A stretch of DNA of 64,000 nucleotides from assembly GCA_965221935.1 (NCBI GenBank), contig CBDCSZ010000078.1, positions 124,001-188,000 on the forward strand. The letters are read 5' to 3'. The notes below the pieces were generated by a model. It was not told the DNA's origin. It was given only the letters and a program-made list of their open reading frames with translations, and searched no databases. How positions within the stretch are numbered: position 1 is the first letter of the stretch; every line of letters begins with the position of its first letter. The position numbers were made by a program, and so were the translations under genes. This DNA is from JAPOXR01 sp965221935. Lineage in GTDB: Bacteria > Pseudomonadota > Alphaproteobacteria > Rhodobacterales > Rhodobacteraceae. Below are positions 36,748-46,467 of this stretch, one piece after another.

Positions 36748-37038
36748 ATGCAAACCAAGGGAAAGCTGTTTGAAGATCTGTCGCAGCTCATGACCAATGC
36801 AATGGGCGTCGCGCAAGGAGCCCGGGAAGAGTTTGAAACTGTTATGAGCAGCTGGTTTGACCGCTGGGTCGCAGATCAGAACCTGGTGACCCGGGATGAA
36901 TTTGAAGCCGCCCGTCTGATGGCGCAGAAGGCCAGGGAAGAAAATGAGGAGCTTCGCCAGCGGATCGAGAAACTTGAACAGGCGGCCGCCAAACCGCGCC
37001 CGCGGTCGAGAGCCAAGAAGGCAAAGCCGGCCGAGTGA
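36748..37038 (+). CDS. ubiK: ubiquinone biosynthesis accessory factor UbiK (BMFP family)
   Basis: A 96-aa coiled-coil protein, MQTKGKLFEDLSQLMTNAMG through VTRDEFEAARLMAQKAREEN and a Lys/Arg/Pro-rich tail. The layout fits the membrane-fusogenic BMFP/UbiK family. The ATG at 36748 has an ACGAGG ribosome-binding site. In related genomes it is commonly followed by ybjN and proC, which are found here only after a 16-kb accessory island. Confidence 0.85.
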   Translation: MQTKGKLFEDLSQLMTNAMGVAQGAREEFETVMSSWFDRWVADQNLVTRDEFEAARLMAQKAREENEELRQRIEKLEQAAAKPRPRSRAKKAKPAE

Positions 37039-37364
37039 CCTATCGGCCTTGGCGGGACGCGGCAGCCGCGGGCTGTTTGGCCCCTTTCTGTGCTGCCAAT
37101 GGAAGAATTCGATTGCTTGCGGCAGCGGGCCGTTCTCCAATCAATACGACGGCACGGGCAACTGCAAACGGCACAATTTTCGAAACCTGCCGTCCCAAAG
37201 CCACGCGACTGACTTTTTGGCAGCGCTGGCAATGCTCCCGAGGCAATTGCCAGCGCATGCGTAAGTGTCTGCTTGGTCCGCACCGGACTGCCCGCGCTGA
37301 CCGCTTCCGCTCCGATGCGCTTGCAAATGGGGTTTCAGTCGGCGTTTTCATGCCGACAGGCTTT
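37039..37364. other. left edge of the accessory island, no gene recognised
   Basis: About 330 bp after ubiK. Open frames exist but are Ala/Arg-rich shadows without recognisable features. The junction between core and island probably lies here. Confidence 0.4.
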
Positions 37365-37760
37365 CGTGCCACTCATTGTCATCGGAATACGAAAACGCTC
37401 CGGTTTGATAATGCAGATCCTCCAGATTGGCAGTCTGCTCCAATGTTCTGGATACCCCGTGGTCGCCAAACGCCTTATCGAGATTGGGCAGGCGCAGAAT
37501 CCGCTTGGCCGCAGGGTTGTGGGAATTCCAGTCACTCCGGTCGTGCTGCCAGCGAATAACTGTCCGTTCGGCAATTCACTGCAGGAATGAAAGCGCAGCC
37601 TGCGGCAGTTCCAGCTCACGGCGAAGAAATCGGATTTCAGCGCAGGAGAGTCCTTTCCGGATTGTCACCAGCCACCTCCCAACTGCGCCGTGCAGCCCCT
37701 CGGCGTCTTGGATTCTCAGGCCTCGTATGTTCAGAGAATCAGAAGTGAACGCAGAAGGTG
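37365..37760 (-). pseudogene. frameshifted HTH (Xre/MqsA-type) transcriptional regulator relic
   Basis: Read on the minus strand, IRGLRIQDAEGLHGAVGRWLV and LSCAEIRFLRRELELPQAALSFLQ match the linker and HTH of regulators that combine a metal-binding or variable N-terminus with a C-terminal Xre domain. The recognition helix (AERTVIRWQHDRS) continues after a stop/frameshift near 37576. The N-terminus is missing at the IS110 side. It is likely a broken antitoxin-like regulator. Confidence 0.6.
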
Positions 37761-37844
37761 GCTGTGGATAAGTTGAGCGCGGATTCCTGTGGAAAACCCG
37801 TCGCTTGCATGCCACCGCCTCTCCGGTTCATTCCTGTGTCGGGA

Positions 37845-37892
37845 CCGCCGCCGCCAGGGCCTGGCGGCGGCGGTGCGGGGCCAGGCCCCGCA
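37845..37892 (+). ncRNA. candidate bridge-RNA hairpins in the leader of IS110 element B
   Basis: Two adjacent strong hairpins lie about 140-190 bp before the recombinase ATG: a perfect 13-bp stem (37845-37857 pairing with 37861-37873, 3-nt loop) and a second 7-bp stem TGCGGGG/CCCCGCA at 37874-37892. In IS110-subgroup elements the bridge RNA is encoded in this leader. Only the stems are observed; the RNA itself is inferred. Confidence 0.4.
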
Positions 37893-38033
37893 GGACGGGT
37901 CGGACCGGTCAGGCCTTGGATCATCGGATCCGTGATGGAGCGTGGTCGGCCCGCCCTCCCTTCAGCCTCCCGGGTCCTGAATGGATGCCTGGGTTCAAGA
38001 ACCGAATCATCGCGAGGATAGGAGCGGGAGACC

Positions 38034-38326
38034 ATGACCATCGTAGCCGCCGGAATCGACGTCAGCAAGAAAACACTTAACATCCATCTCAACGGCAGGG
38101 ACGACACCGCCGCCAACGACAGGGACGGCTTCCGCAAGGTCGCCCGCATCCTCAGGGACGGCGGGGCGGAGCGGGTCGTCCTGGAGGCCACGGGACGGAT
38201 GCACCGGGCCCTCTTCCAGTCGCTGCATGACCGCGGCTTCCCGGTCTGCGTGGTCAACCCCCGCCAGTCCCGGGACTTCGCCAGGGCCAGCGGCGAGCTG
38301 GCGAAGACGGACCGGGTCGACGCCAG
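38034..38326 (+). pseudogene. N-terminal part of IS110 element B recombinase
   Basis: MTIVAAGIDVSKKTLNIHLNG through RVVLEATG and AKTDRVDA supplies all four DEDD residues, then stops at the IS1634 insertion. The reading frame rejoins at 40436 across the 5-bp duplication GCCAG. Confidence 0.9.
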
Positions 38327-40435
38327 CCCATCTTTAACATTGTAGTGCGTAACGCGTTGATTTCAAACGGGTAAAAAATCCGAATGGCACTACAATCCGG
38401 AGAGGCGGCCGTTTCGGGCCGCCGCCACGAATTGCCGGAATCGGTTCAGACGATGGTCTTGGCGAGGTTCCTGGGCGGCGGCGCGAGGCCCGTCGCCCGG
38501 TAGATCTCCGCCTGTTCGGGGGAGGCGGATGCGGTCTTGCGGACATGCAGGGTCCTGCCGTCACGGCGCCTGAAGCTGGTTGTCGTGCGCTGCAGTGTCG
38601 CAAGCGTCTGGCGCACCGTCGTCCAGCTGTCGTGGATGTTTGCCGCTTTCATGGGTTTGCGCAGTGTCTGGACTGCCTGATAGGCGAGGACTGAGATGAA
38701 CAGGTGAGCGTCGGCGCGCCCCTGTTTGTGATGGAAGATCGGACGCAGGCCGAGCTCGGATTTCAACGAGCGGAACACGGCTTCGGCGTCGGTGAGGGTC
38801 GCGTAGGTCTGCCACATGGTCTCTGCCGGCCAGTCGAGGATGTTGCTGCGCAGACAGTAGACCCCGGGGTGGGTCAGCATGGAATTGTCGGCGGGATTGA
38901 GGTTCCAGGCGATGGCTGTTGCCTTGGTTCCGGCGCTGTCGGGGGTGACGGTGATCTCGTAATGCCGGGCGACCCGCGCGTTTTCCTTTGCAAGCCGCCC
39001 GATCCGGCGCTGGATGTCGTCAAGCTTCTTGCGGGTCCTGGGGCGGGAGAGGCCGTCATGCAGTTTCTTCAGGCCGTCTTCGAGACGTGTCCTGAAACGA
39101 TTGATGATGCCGCGTTCCTTTTCCGCCCGGGCTTCGGAAAGGCACCGCAGCCAGGACTCCTTGTATTCCGTGCCGTCCTCTTCCTCGCGGGTGACGGATT
39201 CCTTGTGGATGGCGACCTTGTCGCATGACGCGGTCGTGATTGCCCTGGCCTCGTCGGAATCGAAGACCCGCTTGGTGGTGCGTGAGACCACGAGATAGCG
39301 ATAGGCGCTGGCGCGCAGCCACCGCAGGTTGTCCTCGGTCGCGATGCCGCCGTCCATGATGACGACCGCGCCTTCCGGAGCGCCGAGGCTGGTGAGCATG
39401 TGCGTGAGTGTCCTGTGTTCGGTGACATTGCCGGCAAACACCCGGCTGCGCCGGACAAAGCCGCTGGCATCGAGAACCAGGCCAAGCGAAAGCAGCGGGC
39501 AGTCGCTGCGCCGTTCCTTCGAATGCCCGCGCCGCGCCTTGGGCTGGATTGGCGCCCGGCCTTCATAGAACGTGTTGGTGAGATCGTACAGCGCGATCGT
39601 CGGCTTGAGGTCGAACAGGGACCGGGCCCGGGCGAAGAGGTGATCCTCGATGCTGTCCTGATGGGCAAGGAGCAGATCCGAGGCGCGGTAGAGCGCCATG
39701 TCGCTCAGAGCGCCGAAATCGATCCCGAGCATCTCGCCGAGGGCGCTGTGCCGGCGCAGCCAGAAGTTGGTCGCCCGCTCCGAGTTCGGCGCGGCCATGC
39801 GCGCGACAATGGCCGCCAGGGCGCAGCAGCGCTGGCGGCGGTTGAAACCGAGACCGTCGAACAATGCCGGCAGGCCGAGACCGGACAGCGCCTCGAGCCC
39901 GGCATGCTCGACACCGACCGAGCGCCCGTCGCTGTCGCTGGCGGAATTGACATCAACACTCTGCCAGTCCCGCTTCGCGCCTTCCCCGCCGCTGTCTTTC
40001 CCGCGGCCAATCAGCAGGGCGGAGATTCTGCGGGCCTCGGCCTCGATCCCCGGATCGGGATCGGCGAGGCCGAGGGCGGTCTGTCCGGTGAGATGATCCG
40101 AGATGCGTCGGCACAGGTCCGGCCAGTGCCCGCGCCCGATTGCAAAATGGCGCCCGAGATTGAGAAGGGTGCGCTGACGGATCCTGTCCCCCTCGCGGCG
40201 GTTCTCGACCAGGCGGAAGGTGATGTGGTCGCTGCCGTCGCTGGCGGCGCCGGTCTTGGTCTGTCGAATGAACATGCGGCAGCTATGGCAGAAGGGGTCC
40301 CCCGCTGCAAGGCATTACTCAAAAAACATGGCACTACAAACGATTCCTGAAACATCGAATCACAATAAATCAATGAGTTGCGAATCGAACACCGTCAAAT
40401 CGACCTCAAATCCAACGCAGAAATGTTAAAGATGG
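38327..40435 (-). mobile_element. IS1634-family element, copy 3 (distinct type, 2,109 bp)
   Basis: The ends are CCCATCTTTAACAT on the left and ATGTTAAAGATGG on the right, flanked by the duplication GCCAG (38322-38326 and 40436-40440). It is a different element from the two 2,071-bp IS1634 copies. Precise removal restores the IS110 frame reading D-A-R-A-L-A-A-F. Confidence 0.94.
38446..40275 (-). CDS. IS1634-family transposase (copy 3)
   Basis: A 609-aa transposase with acidic residues in TIALYDLTNTFYEGR (D), GAVVIMDGGIATEDN (D) and LTDAEAVFRSLKSELGLRPIFHHKQGRADAHLFISVLAYQ (E), the IS1634 pattern. It appears full length and intact. Confidence 0.93.
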   Translation of the reverse strand: MFIRQTKTGAASDGSDHITFRLVENRREGDRIRQRTLLNLGRHFAIGRGHWPDLCRRISDHLTGQTALGLADPDPGIEAEARRISALLIGRGKDSGGEGAKRDWQSVDVNSASDSDGRSVGVEHAGLEALSGLGLPALFDGLGFNRRQRCCALAAIVARMAAPNSERATNFWLRRHSALGEMLGIDFGALSDMALYRASDLLLAHQDSIEDHLFARARSLFDLKPTIALYDLTNTFYEGRAPIQPKARRGHSKERRSDCPLLSLGLVLDASGFVRRSRVFAGNVTEHRTLTHMLTSLGAPEGAVVIMDGGIATEDNLRWLRASAYRYLVVSRTTKRVFDSDEARAITTASCDKVAIHKESVTREEEDGTEYKESWLRCLSEARAEKERGIINRFRTRLEDGLKKLHDGLSRPRTRKKLDDIQRRIGRLAKENARVARHYEITVTPDSAGTKATAIAWNLNPADNSMLTHPGVYCLRSNILDWPAETMWQTYATLTDAEAVFRSLKSELGLRPIFHHKQGRADAHLFISVLAYQAVQTLRKPMKAANIHDSWTTVRQTLATLQRTTTSFRRRDGRTLHVRKTASASPEQAEIYRATGLAPPPRNLAKTIV

Positions 40436-41095
40436 GCCAGGGCGCTGGCCGCCTTCGGGGCCGCGTTCCCGGACATGGCGCCCGCGGCGCCGGCCGGCGT
40501 GACGGTCGACCGGCTCCGCGACATGCTCGTGTTGCGGGAGAAGCTCGTCGACCAGCGCACGGAACTGAAGGCGGCATTCGACGAGGTCGGCGATCCGGCT
40601 CCGGACGGGCCGGTCCCGAAAATCCTCTCGGAGCTTGACGCCGGCGTCCGCGAGTATGACCGGCGGATCGGGGAGCTGATCGCCGGCGCGGAGGAGCATG
40701 CCGAGAGCCACAGGATCCTGACCTCGGTTCCGGGCATCGGTCCCGTCACGGCGGCGGCCCTGATCGCGTGGATGGGCGAGCTCGGCGCGGTCGGCAACCG
40801 CCAGGCCGCGGCGCTGATCGGAGTGGCGCCCTTCGCCCGCGACAGCGGGAACATGAAGGGCGGGCGCCGCGTCAGCGGCGGACGGAGGAGGCCGAGGGAC
40901 GTCCTCTACATGGCCGCGATGTCGGCAACCCTGTTCAATCCCGACATGAAGGAGATGTGCGGCCGGCTCAAGGAAAGGGGAAAGCCCCACAAAGTCGCGG
41001 TGACCGCGGTCATGCGCAAGCTGATCGTGACCGCGAACGCCCTTCTCCGCGACCGGCGCATGTGGGAGGACCGGACCGGGGCCGCCGCCGGCTGA
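40436..41095 (+). pseudogene. C-terminal part of IS110 element B recombinase
   Basis: It continues ALAAFGAAFPDMAPAAPAG to the Transposase_20 domain (LTSVPGIGPVTAAALIAWMGELG; VAPFARDSGNMKGGRRVSGGRRRPRDVLYMAAM), including the catalytic serine region. Separated from its N-terminus by IS1634 copy 3. Confidence 0.9.
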
Positions 41096-41290
41096 CGCCC
41101 GCGCGGGCCGCGTCCCGCGGCGGTCCGCAGGGCACGAAACGAATCAAATGCGCCGGTCACGTCACCGCGGCCGGCCTGCCTTGGCATGCCCGCACGGCGA
41201 CCGCCTGTGGACAGGGATGTGGAAAACCCGGATCGGAATCACCGAAAACCGCCGAAAAAGTCCGGATCCGGGCTTGACTTCAAACATGGA

Positions 41291-41772
41291 TGCTCCATCT
41301 CCCAACTCGTACCGTTTAAGAGGAAAGCGCTGTCAATCCCGCAATCTGCATATGGCAAGTCAATGTCATCCTGTTTCCCTCTCAGAAGACTGTCACAACC
41401 GCGCATTTTCTGACATTCATCGCTAAGGCCATTTGGATTTTTCTTCCGGCAATGCAGAGCTTCTGTTTGACTCTGGGCTCGTAACGCGACGGTCATTTTT
41501 GGGTCCTTCAGCGATGCCAACTTTCTCAGAGTCGGCAGCGCCTTCCGCATGGAAACTTCCCTTTCCGGCAGCCGCTCGCGAAATTGCGGATGTTCGAAGC
41601 CGACCCCGCACTTGTCGAGACACCGCTCAAGTTGGTTGCTATTCGGTCCTTGCCATAGCCGGCATCGCGGAACGGGATTTGTCAGGGGATTGTCCAGACA
41701 ATCCGCCTGTCATTGTGTCAGGTCAGTTTCATGTCAGCTGTGACAGGAACACAAACGGGCGGCGTTCCCGGT
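41291..41772. other. no gene recognised
   Basis: About 480 bp between the IS110 right end and the VOC pseudogene. A minus-strand frame (41239-41550) overlaps the IS end and has no recognisable domain. Confidence 0.4.
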
Positions 41773-42233
41773 TCAGTCTGCCGCGGCCGCTTCTTCAAGC
41801 TTTGCCATGTCGAATTTCTGCATCTCCGTCATGGCGGCCCAAACTTTGGCAGCCCCTGGCCCCTTCATCAACTCAACGAGTCTGCTCGGAAAAATTTGCC
41901 AAGACAGACCAAAGCGGTCCGTTAGCCAGCCGCACTGGAGTTCGCTGCCCCCGTCTGAGACTAGAGCATTCCACAGCCGGTCGGTTTCTTCCTGACCGTC
42001 CGTCATGACCGTGACGGAAACCGCGGGGCTCAGTTTGTAATGGGGTCCTCCGTTGAGCGCCTTGAACGGAGCCCCATCCAGAAAAAACTCACCTCCAGGA
42101 CCGTGCCGGGTTCGCCGGCTTCCTGGCCTTCGGGATAATACTCAATTGCTTCGACCCTGCTGTTTGGAAGAAGGCTGCAATAGAATTCGGCGGCCGGCAG
42201 GGCTTCACTGTCATACCAAAGACTCGTGCTCAC
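41773..42233 (-). pseudogene. VOC/PhnB-like (glyoxalase-fold) protein with a frameshift at a homopolymer
   Basis: The N-terminal frame reads STSLWYDSEALPAAEFYCSLLPNSRVEAIEYYP and the C-terminal frame PFKALNGGPHYKLSP, WNALVSDGGSELQCGWLTDRFGLSWQIFPSRLVELM. Together they form a full PhnB/3-demethylubiquinone-methyltransferase-like VOC domain. They are joined only if one base is added in a run of six A (42082-42087, T6 in the coding strand). It may be a real mutation or a consensus error. A GTG at 42233 is the likely start. Confidence 0.75.
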
Positions 42234-42256
42234 TTTGCCCGAAGCTGATTGGGCGG

Positions 42257-43084
42257 GTGCAGCGAGACTAGCTGCTGAACTTGCGGGTGGAAGTCCCGCC
42301 GGCGCAATTCTCAGTTTGGCGTCGTAGTCATATCCCCACGGGTGTCGGGGTGACCCGGCGTCCGGAAGCGGGGACGTAAAAGCCTCTGTGGGCTGGGAGG
42401 ACGATGTCCCTCTGGTCCGGTCGGACAGGGAGGCGAACAACCGGGAGGGCCGTAGCGAAAGCGAACGTCCGTATGAAGCGTCGAAAAAACGCTCCCCGCA
42501 TGGAATCCGACTTGCGGGGGTATTGGAGGATGCCAAGGGTCTCCGCTCTGCCCGATGGCCAGTGCCGGTGCGGAAGAACTGAGATGCACGCATCGGATCG
42601 CCCGGCGTACAGGTGGCGGCAATCCCGGAGGGTTCAGTGGTGAAAGTCCGGAAGGTGAGGAGGACAGACAGGATGTTGTGACCCTCGAATGTCAAGGACC
42701 GTGTCCATAACCGGAGTACGGGAAAGGACGCGGAGTCCTCCTGACTGGCGGATGAGGCCGATTAAGCGGTGATGGACGGAATAACACAACCCGTCCGGAG
42801 CGAGGGCCTCTGGGCTCAGGTGGCGAAGACGGCAGGTCATGCCGGGACTCAGAGCCCGGCGCCGACCGAGGATACCACCCCGGTTGAAAGGGGTGGCGCT
42901 GTCGAGCCGAAGGGCGGCGTAAACGCGGGATGATGCCACGGGTATGGCTGGGTCAGCCTTGAGCGTGGCGGATGTCGCGGAAGGCACCGTAACGAACTCC
43001 TGCGGGGGTGCCTGACGCTTGAAGCCGGACCCGGGAAAACCGGAAGTCCGGAATTTTAGGGGGGACGCTGGAAACGTGACCTAT
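42257..43084 (+). ncRNA. ORF-less group II intron-like ribozyme (828 nt)
   Basis: The 5' end GTGCAGCGAGAC resembles the GUGYG start of group II introns and is followed by a domain I hairpin GCGGGTGGAAGTCCCGC. Near the 3' end, 43021-43052 has the form of domain V: an AGCCGGAC arm pairing with GTCCGG, a short bulge and a CCGGGAAAACCGG apical stem with GAAA loop. It is followed by a domain VI-like hairpin and a CCTAT end. Several GNRA-capped hairpins lie between. No reverse-transcriptase gene is present, so it would need an enzyme in trans. It sits between the VOC relic and the RepA relic. Confidence 0.7.
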
Positions 43085-43233
43085 GGTGCGCGCGCCAGTG
43101 TCCTACCCGACGGCTTTCTGCATCCTTCGCTGAGATTGAGGTCCCGGATAAGTCTTTGGATTTGTTGTCATTGGCGGCGGGCACGATTTGCTCTTTCCAA
43201 ATTTGGCGTATTTTCGGCATGGATTTGTCTTGG

Positions 43234-43536
43234 TCACAACACATCCATCTGTATGCGCTCCGGAACCGGTCGTCCGGCGCGGATCTCGGACATCTCCGCC
43301 GACATGCAGTTGATCAGAATGTCTTGGTCTTGGATAGTCGGCAAACCCGAAAGGCCTGGGCGGAACTCGATGCAGTTGCCGCGCTCGTCACATAAGCGAC
43401 GGGCGCCGCGGCACGGCTGTGTCGGCAGGCCAAAGAAGGGGAATTCCATGTGTTCCGCCATTTCGTTGAGGGGCGCGGCGGTGATATCCGCGACGAACAG
43501 GTCTGGCTGGTGCCGGTGGGGAACAAGGTTTGTCAT
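43234..43536 (-). pseudogene. truncated plasmid replication initiator RepA (RPA family)
   Basis: A 100-aa frame matching the N-terminus of alphaproteobacterial plasmid initiators of the RPA family: QPDLFVADI, MAEHMEFPFFGL, RGNCIEFRPGLSGLPTIQDQDILINCMSAEM and a RPVPERIQMDVL end. These correspond to the DLF..DI, MEHPxFSL, NGxxIEIxPSxxGLAT and DKDILIYC blocks of the family. Full-length proteins are about 300 aa or more; here the frame stops and the remainder is not found before the group II intron. It suggests a former plasmid integrated in the island. Confidence 0.72.
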
Positions 43537-43558
43537 GGCTGAAAAATATCAGAAATCT

Positions 43559-43694
43559 GGTGTGCACAAAAGACACCAATTCGTTACCTTGTGCACACCG
43601 GTCGAAAAAACTTATGCAACACATTGAAAAAACGGCGAAAAATCAAGACCTGCTTTTTACGAAACCTTGCGTTGGCTGGTGTGCTAAACACACC
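43559..43694. repeat. inverted repeats upstream of the RepA relic, possible plasmid origin remnant
   Basis: GGTGTGCACAA (43559-43569) and TTGTGCACACC (43589-43599) form a perfect 11-bp inverted repeat 23 bp upstream of the repA start. A related shorter palindrome, GGTGTGC-TAAACACACC, lies at 43678-43694. Between them is AT-rich sequence. The arrangement suits an initiator operator or iteron cluster. Confidence 0.5.
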
Positions 43695-43800
43695 GCGCGC
43701 GCGAGGCCGCCCAAACGGTGGCGGGGCGCATACACTGCCTAGACAGGCGGTCAGGCCCGGGAGCGCCGCGACCGCCGCCCGGTGGTGAGACAGGAGAGCT

Positions 43801-44328
43801 GTGATTCACCCGGAGATCAGGAACAGGATGGCGGAGACCGCCGGGCTCTGCGGCCGTTTGATCCGCCGTGCCGCCGCGCCTGTCCTCGCCGCCGCGGTGG
43901 CGGCGTCCCTCTCCCATGCGCAGACGGACCCTGAGGACCAGCTTGACCGGTTTCGGCTGTGGAACGGCTGCGGCCCGGCGGATCTGGTCGTGGAACATCT
44001 GTCTGATGCCGCAGGTGAGATCGGCCTCACGCGGGACGCGGTCACAACCGCGGCGCGTAGCCGTCTGCGCGCGGTCCGCCTCTACGACGACGAAGCGACC
44101 TCGTATCTGTATGTGAATGCGAATGTCGCCGGCAGCGCGTTCGGCATGGGCATCGAGTTCAGAAAATGGGTGACGGACGACAACGGCCAGCGCGGCTATG
44201 CCAGCACTTGGCACATCGGCAGCACCGGAACGCACGGCGGAGACGCGGGCTACATTCTGTCATCGATCGCGCAGGACATGGACCATTTCATCAAAGAATA
44301 TATGCGGGTGAACGCGGACGCGTGCTGA
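43801..44328 (+). CDS. secreted hypothetical protein
   Basis: A 175-aa frame with a GTG start behind AGGAG; an ATG 9 codons later is an alternative. A signal peptide is evident (RRAAAPVLAAAVAASLSHAQ, cleavage near residue 41). The mature part, about 135 residues, contains LWNGCGPADLVVEHLSDAAG, YLYVNANVAGSAFGMGIEF and a C-terminal FIKEYMRVNADAC. I do not recognise the family. Two or three Cys suggest a disulfide in the periplasm. Confidence 0.65.
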   Translation: MIHPEIRNRMAETAGLCGRLIRRAAAPVLAAAVAASLSHAQTDPEDQLDRFRLWNGCGPADLVVEHLSDAAGEIGLTRDAVTTAARSRLRAVRLYDDEATSYLYVNANVAGSAFGMGIEFRKWVTDDNGQRGYASTWHIGSTGTHGGDAGYILSSIAQDMDHFIKEYMRVNADAC

Positions 44329-44738
44329 GCCTGGCGGGGGACGGCCGAGCCCGGTCCGGGGCCTCTCGGACGCCCGGAAACGGCAGTTATGTTTCATTTC
44401 AGCGGATTTCGGGCCTTCTGCCCCCTTGGCGGCGATCGCGGCTCTGTTCGGCTCTCAGAGGGCTCGGGGACACATCCGGAGACGCTACTGGACGCGCGCA
44501 CAGCGGCGGGAGCTTTCCATAACCTAAAGCGCGGAAGGGGCGGGACCGCGCTGTGCGGGCTTTCTGTGGGGTCGTTTTCGGCCTAAAAAGCCGGCGGCGG
44601 GCGGATTTTTGCCGCGCGGATCTTCCCGGAGGCGTGTTCACCCGGTGCACAGGGTCGCCGGGCCGTCAAGCCGCGGTCCTGACGGACCGGGCCGCGCTGC
44701 CGCGCTTTGACCGTTCTCCGAATCAGCGCGCAATCCGG
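44329..44738. other. GC-rich stretch without a recognisable gene
   Basis: About 410 bp left of the IS4 element. No coding, RNA or repeat feature could be supported. Confidence 0.45.
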
Positions 44739-44749
44739 GGGCGTCGGCC

Positions 44750-46134
44750 CATAAGCGTTAACTTGTTTGGCATAACCGGGCGCTCTGCTATTGTGCCGCA
44801 TCGATGGTTTTGGGGAGCGGCGCGGCATGAAAGAGGACTGGGACCTGCTGCTGGGTTTTCTTCCGCCCGGCTGGGAGGCGCTGGCGGCGGAGTCGGGCGC
44901 GCTGAAGGGGCTGCGGAAGGACAAGTCGCCGGAAAATCTGCTCCGTGTGCTTCTGCTTCATCTTGGCTGCGGGCACTCTCTGCGTGAAACCGCTGTGCGG
45001 GCCCGCCGCGCCGGCCTTGCGGATCTGTCGTCGGTGGCGCTGATGAAGCGCCTCGCCAAGGCCGGTCCGTGGCTTCATTCGCTGTGCCGCGCGCTGTTCG
45101 AGGAGCGGGGCGGCGCGCTGTCCGGCTCCCCGGACGGCGGGTTCGAGGTCCGCCTGGTGGACGCGACGACGGTGAAGGAGCCGGGAAAGACGGGTTCGCT
45201 GTGGCGGCTCCACTACAGCGTGCGCCTGCCTTCCCTGGTCTGCGACCATTTCCGGCTGACGGAGACCGAGGGTCCGGGGACCGGCGAGTCGTTCCGGCAG
45301 TTCCCGGTGGAGCGCGGCGACTGCCTGATCGGAGACCGCGGCTATTCGACCGCCGCCGGCATCGGGCATGTCGCGCGCTCCGGCGGCCATGCCTTGGTGC
45401 GTGTGAACACCGGTTCCCTTCGCCTCGCCGGTCCGGACGGCGGGAGCTTCGACCTGCTTGGCGCTGTCGCCGGGCTGGACCGTCCCGGCCATGCCTCGTC
45501 ATGGCCGGCGGCGGCCGGCGGCGGTTCCGTCCCTTTGGCGCCCGGGCGGGTCTGCGCGGTCCGGAAGTCGGACGCGGCCATCGATCTCGCGCACAGGAAG
45601 CTGCTCCGGAAGGCGTCCAGAAAAGGCACGGTCCCCAAGCCGCAGTCGCTGGAGTTCGCCAAGTATGTGATCGTGTTCACGACCCTCCCCGAGGCCGGCT
45701 TCACGCCGGAGGAGGTTCTGGACTGGTACCGTCTGAGGTGGCAGGTGGAGCTGGTGTTCAAGCGTTTCAAGTCGGCCGCGCAGCTCGGGCACCTTCCCAA
45801 GCGAGACGGCGAGAGTTCAAGGGCGTGGCTTTACGGCAAGCTCTTCACCGCCCTGCTCGCCGAAAAGCTGATCGCCCACGCGAGCGCCGTTTCCCCCTGG
45901 GGATACGACCTCCCCGCCCGGCCGCGTCGGCAGCAGGTGGCGTGAGTTCAAGCTCATGTTCAACCAGGTCCGCCGAACGATCGAGCCCGGCATTCCCCTG
46001 CCCGAGCTCCTGGCGGACTGGCCCGCGATATCCCGTGGCCTCTCGGAGCCGCCGCGAAAACGCCGTCCGCAAATGGAAAGATACTTCCCGATCGGAATGA
46101 AGACAGAGGAACAGAAAACAAGTTAACGCTTATG
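44750..46134 (+). mobile_element. IS4-family element C (1,385 bp, 11-bp target duplication)
   Basis: Perfect 19-bp terminal inverted repeats (CATAAGCGTTAACTTGTTT, inverted at the right end) flanked by the exact duplication GGGCGTCGGCC (44739-44749 and 46135-46145). An 11-bp duplication fits IS4. Confidence 0.95.
44827..46126 (+). pseudogene. IS4-family transposase with a C-terminal frameshift
   Basis: MKEDWDLLLGFLPPGWEAL to about residue 372 is open. Catalytic residues are in VRLVDATTVKEPG (D), CLIGDRGYSTAAG (D) and DWYRLRWQVELVFKRFKS (Y-R-E-K). The frame stops at 45945, but the missing tail (EFKLMFNQVRRTIEPGIPL, LPELLADWPAISRGLSEPPRKRR) is present in the next frame. One base appears to be lost in GTGGCGTGAGTTC near 45940. 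The catalytic core is complete, so residual activity is possible. Confidence 0.88.
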
Positions 46135-46145
46135 GGGCGTCGGCC

Positions 46146-46467
46146 CCGGGGCCTATCGCTTTCTTCCGTCTCACCAGCAGGGTCTGGCCGGTGCTTTTTC
46201 ACGCTTAGCGCGCCTGTTCGCGCCCCGCTAGGCAGGCCGGCGACAGAAATATCCTCGGCCAGCTACGGCCAGTGTATGCCCCGGCGCCTGATTCTGCGGC
46301 GCGGAAGATCAGCGCGCGGGATCCCCGCTGACAATAGTATACGCGATCAACAACCCAGAACATCCGATGTTTGAAGTCAAAAGGTACGACATTTTCGGTG
46401 TTTCCGGGTGACTGCGTGGAGAACGCCCAGCCCCCGTCACCAATCGACTGCCTTTGCCAAACCCTCG
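46146..46467. other. no gene recognised
   Basis: About 320 bp between the IS4 element and the effector-like gene. It contains a 14-nt match (ATGTTTGAAGTCAA, near 46368) to the IS110 element B right end, inverted; this could be chance or a trace of an old insertion. Confidence 0.35.

Larger units (their letters stand above)
37790..41290 (+). mobile_element. IS110-family element B, split by IS1634 copy 3
   Basis: The recombinase gene is in two parts (38034-38326 and 40436-41095). Upstream is a structured leader of about 240 bp; downstream is a right end of about 190 bp ending near ...TTCAAACATGGATGCT. A detached, inverted copy of the same right end occurs at 51193-51420. The left boundary is approximate (37.75-37.85 kb), since IS110 elements leave no target duplication. 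Confidence 0.75.

Noticed and set aside
46360..46382. 14-nt match to the IS110 right end, inverted
   Set aside because: Too short to distinguish from chance; no further homology beside it.
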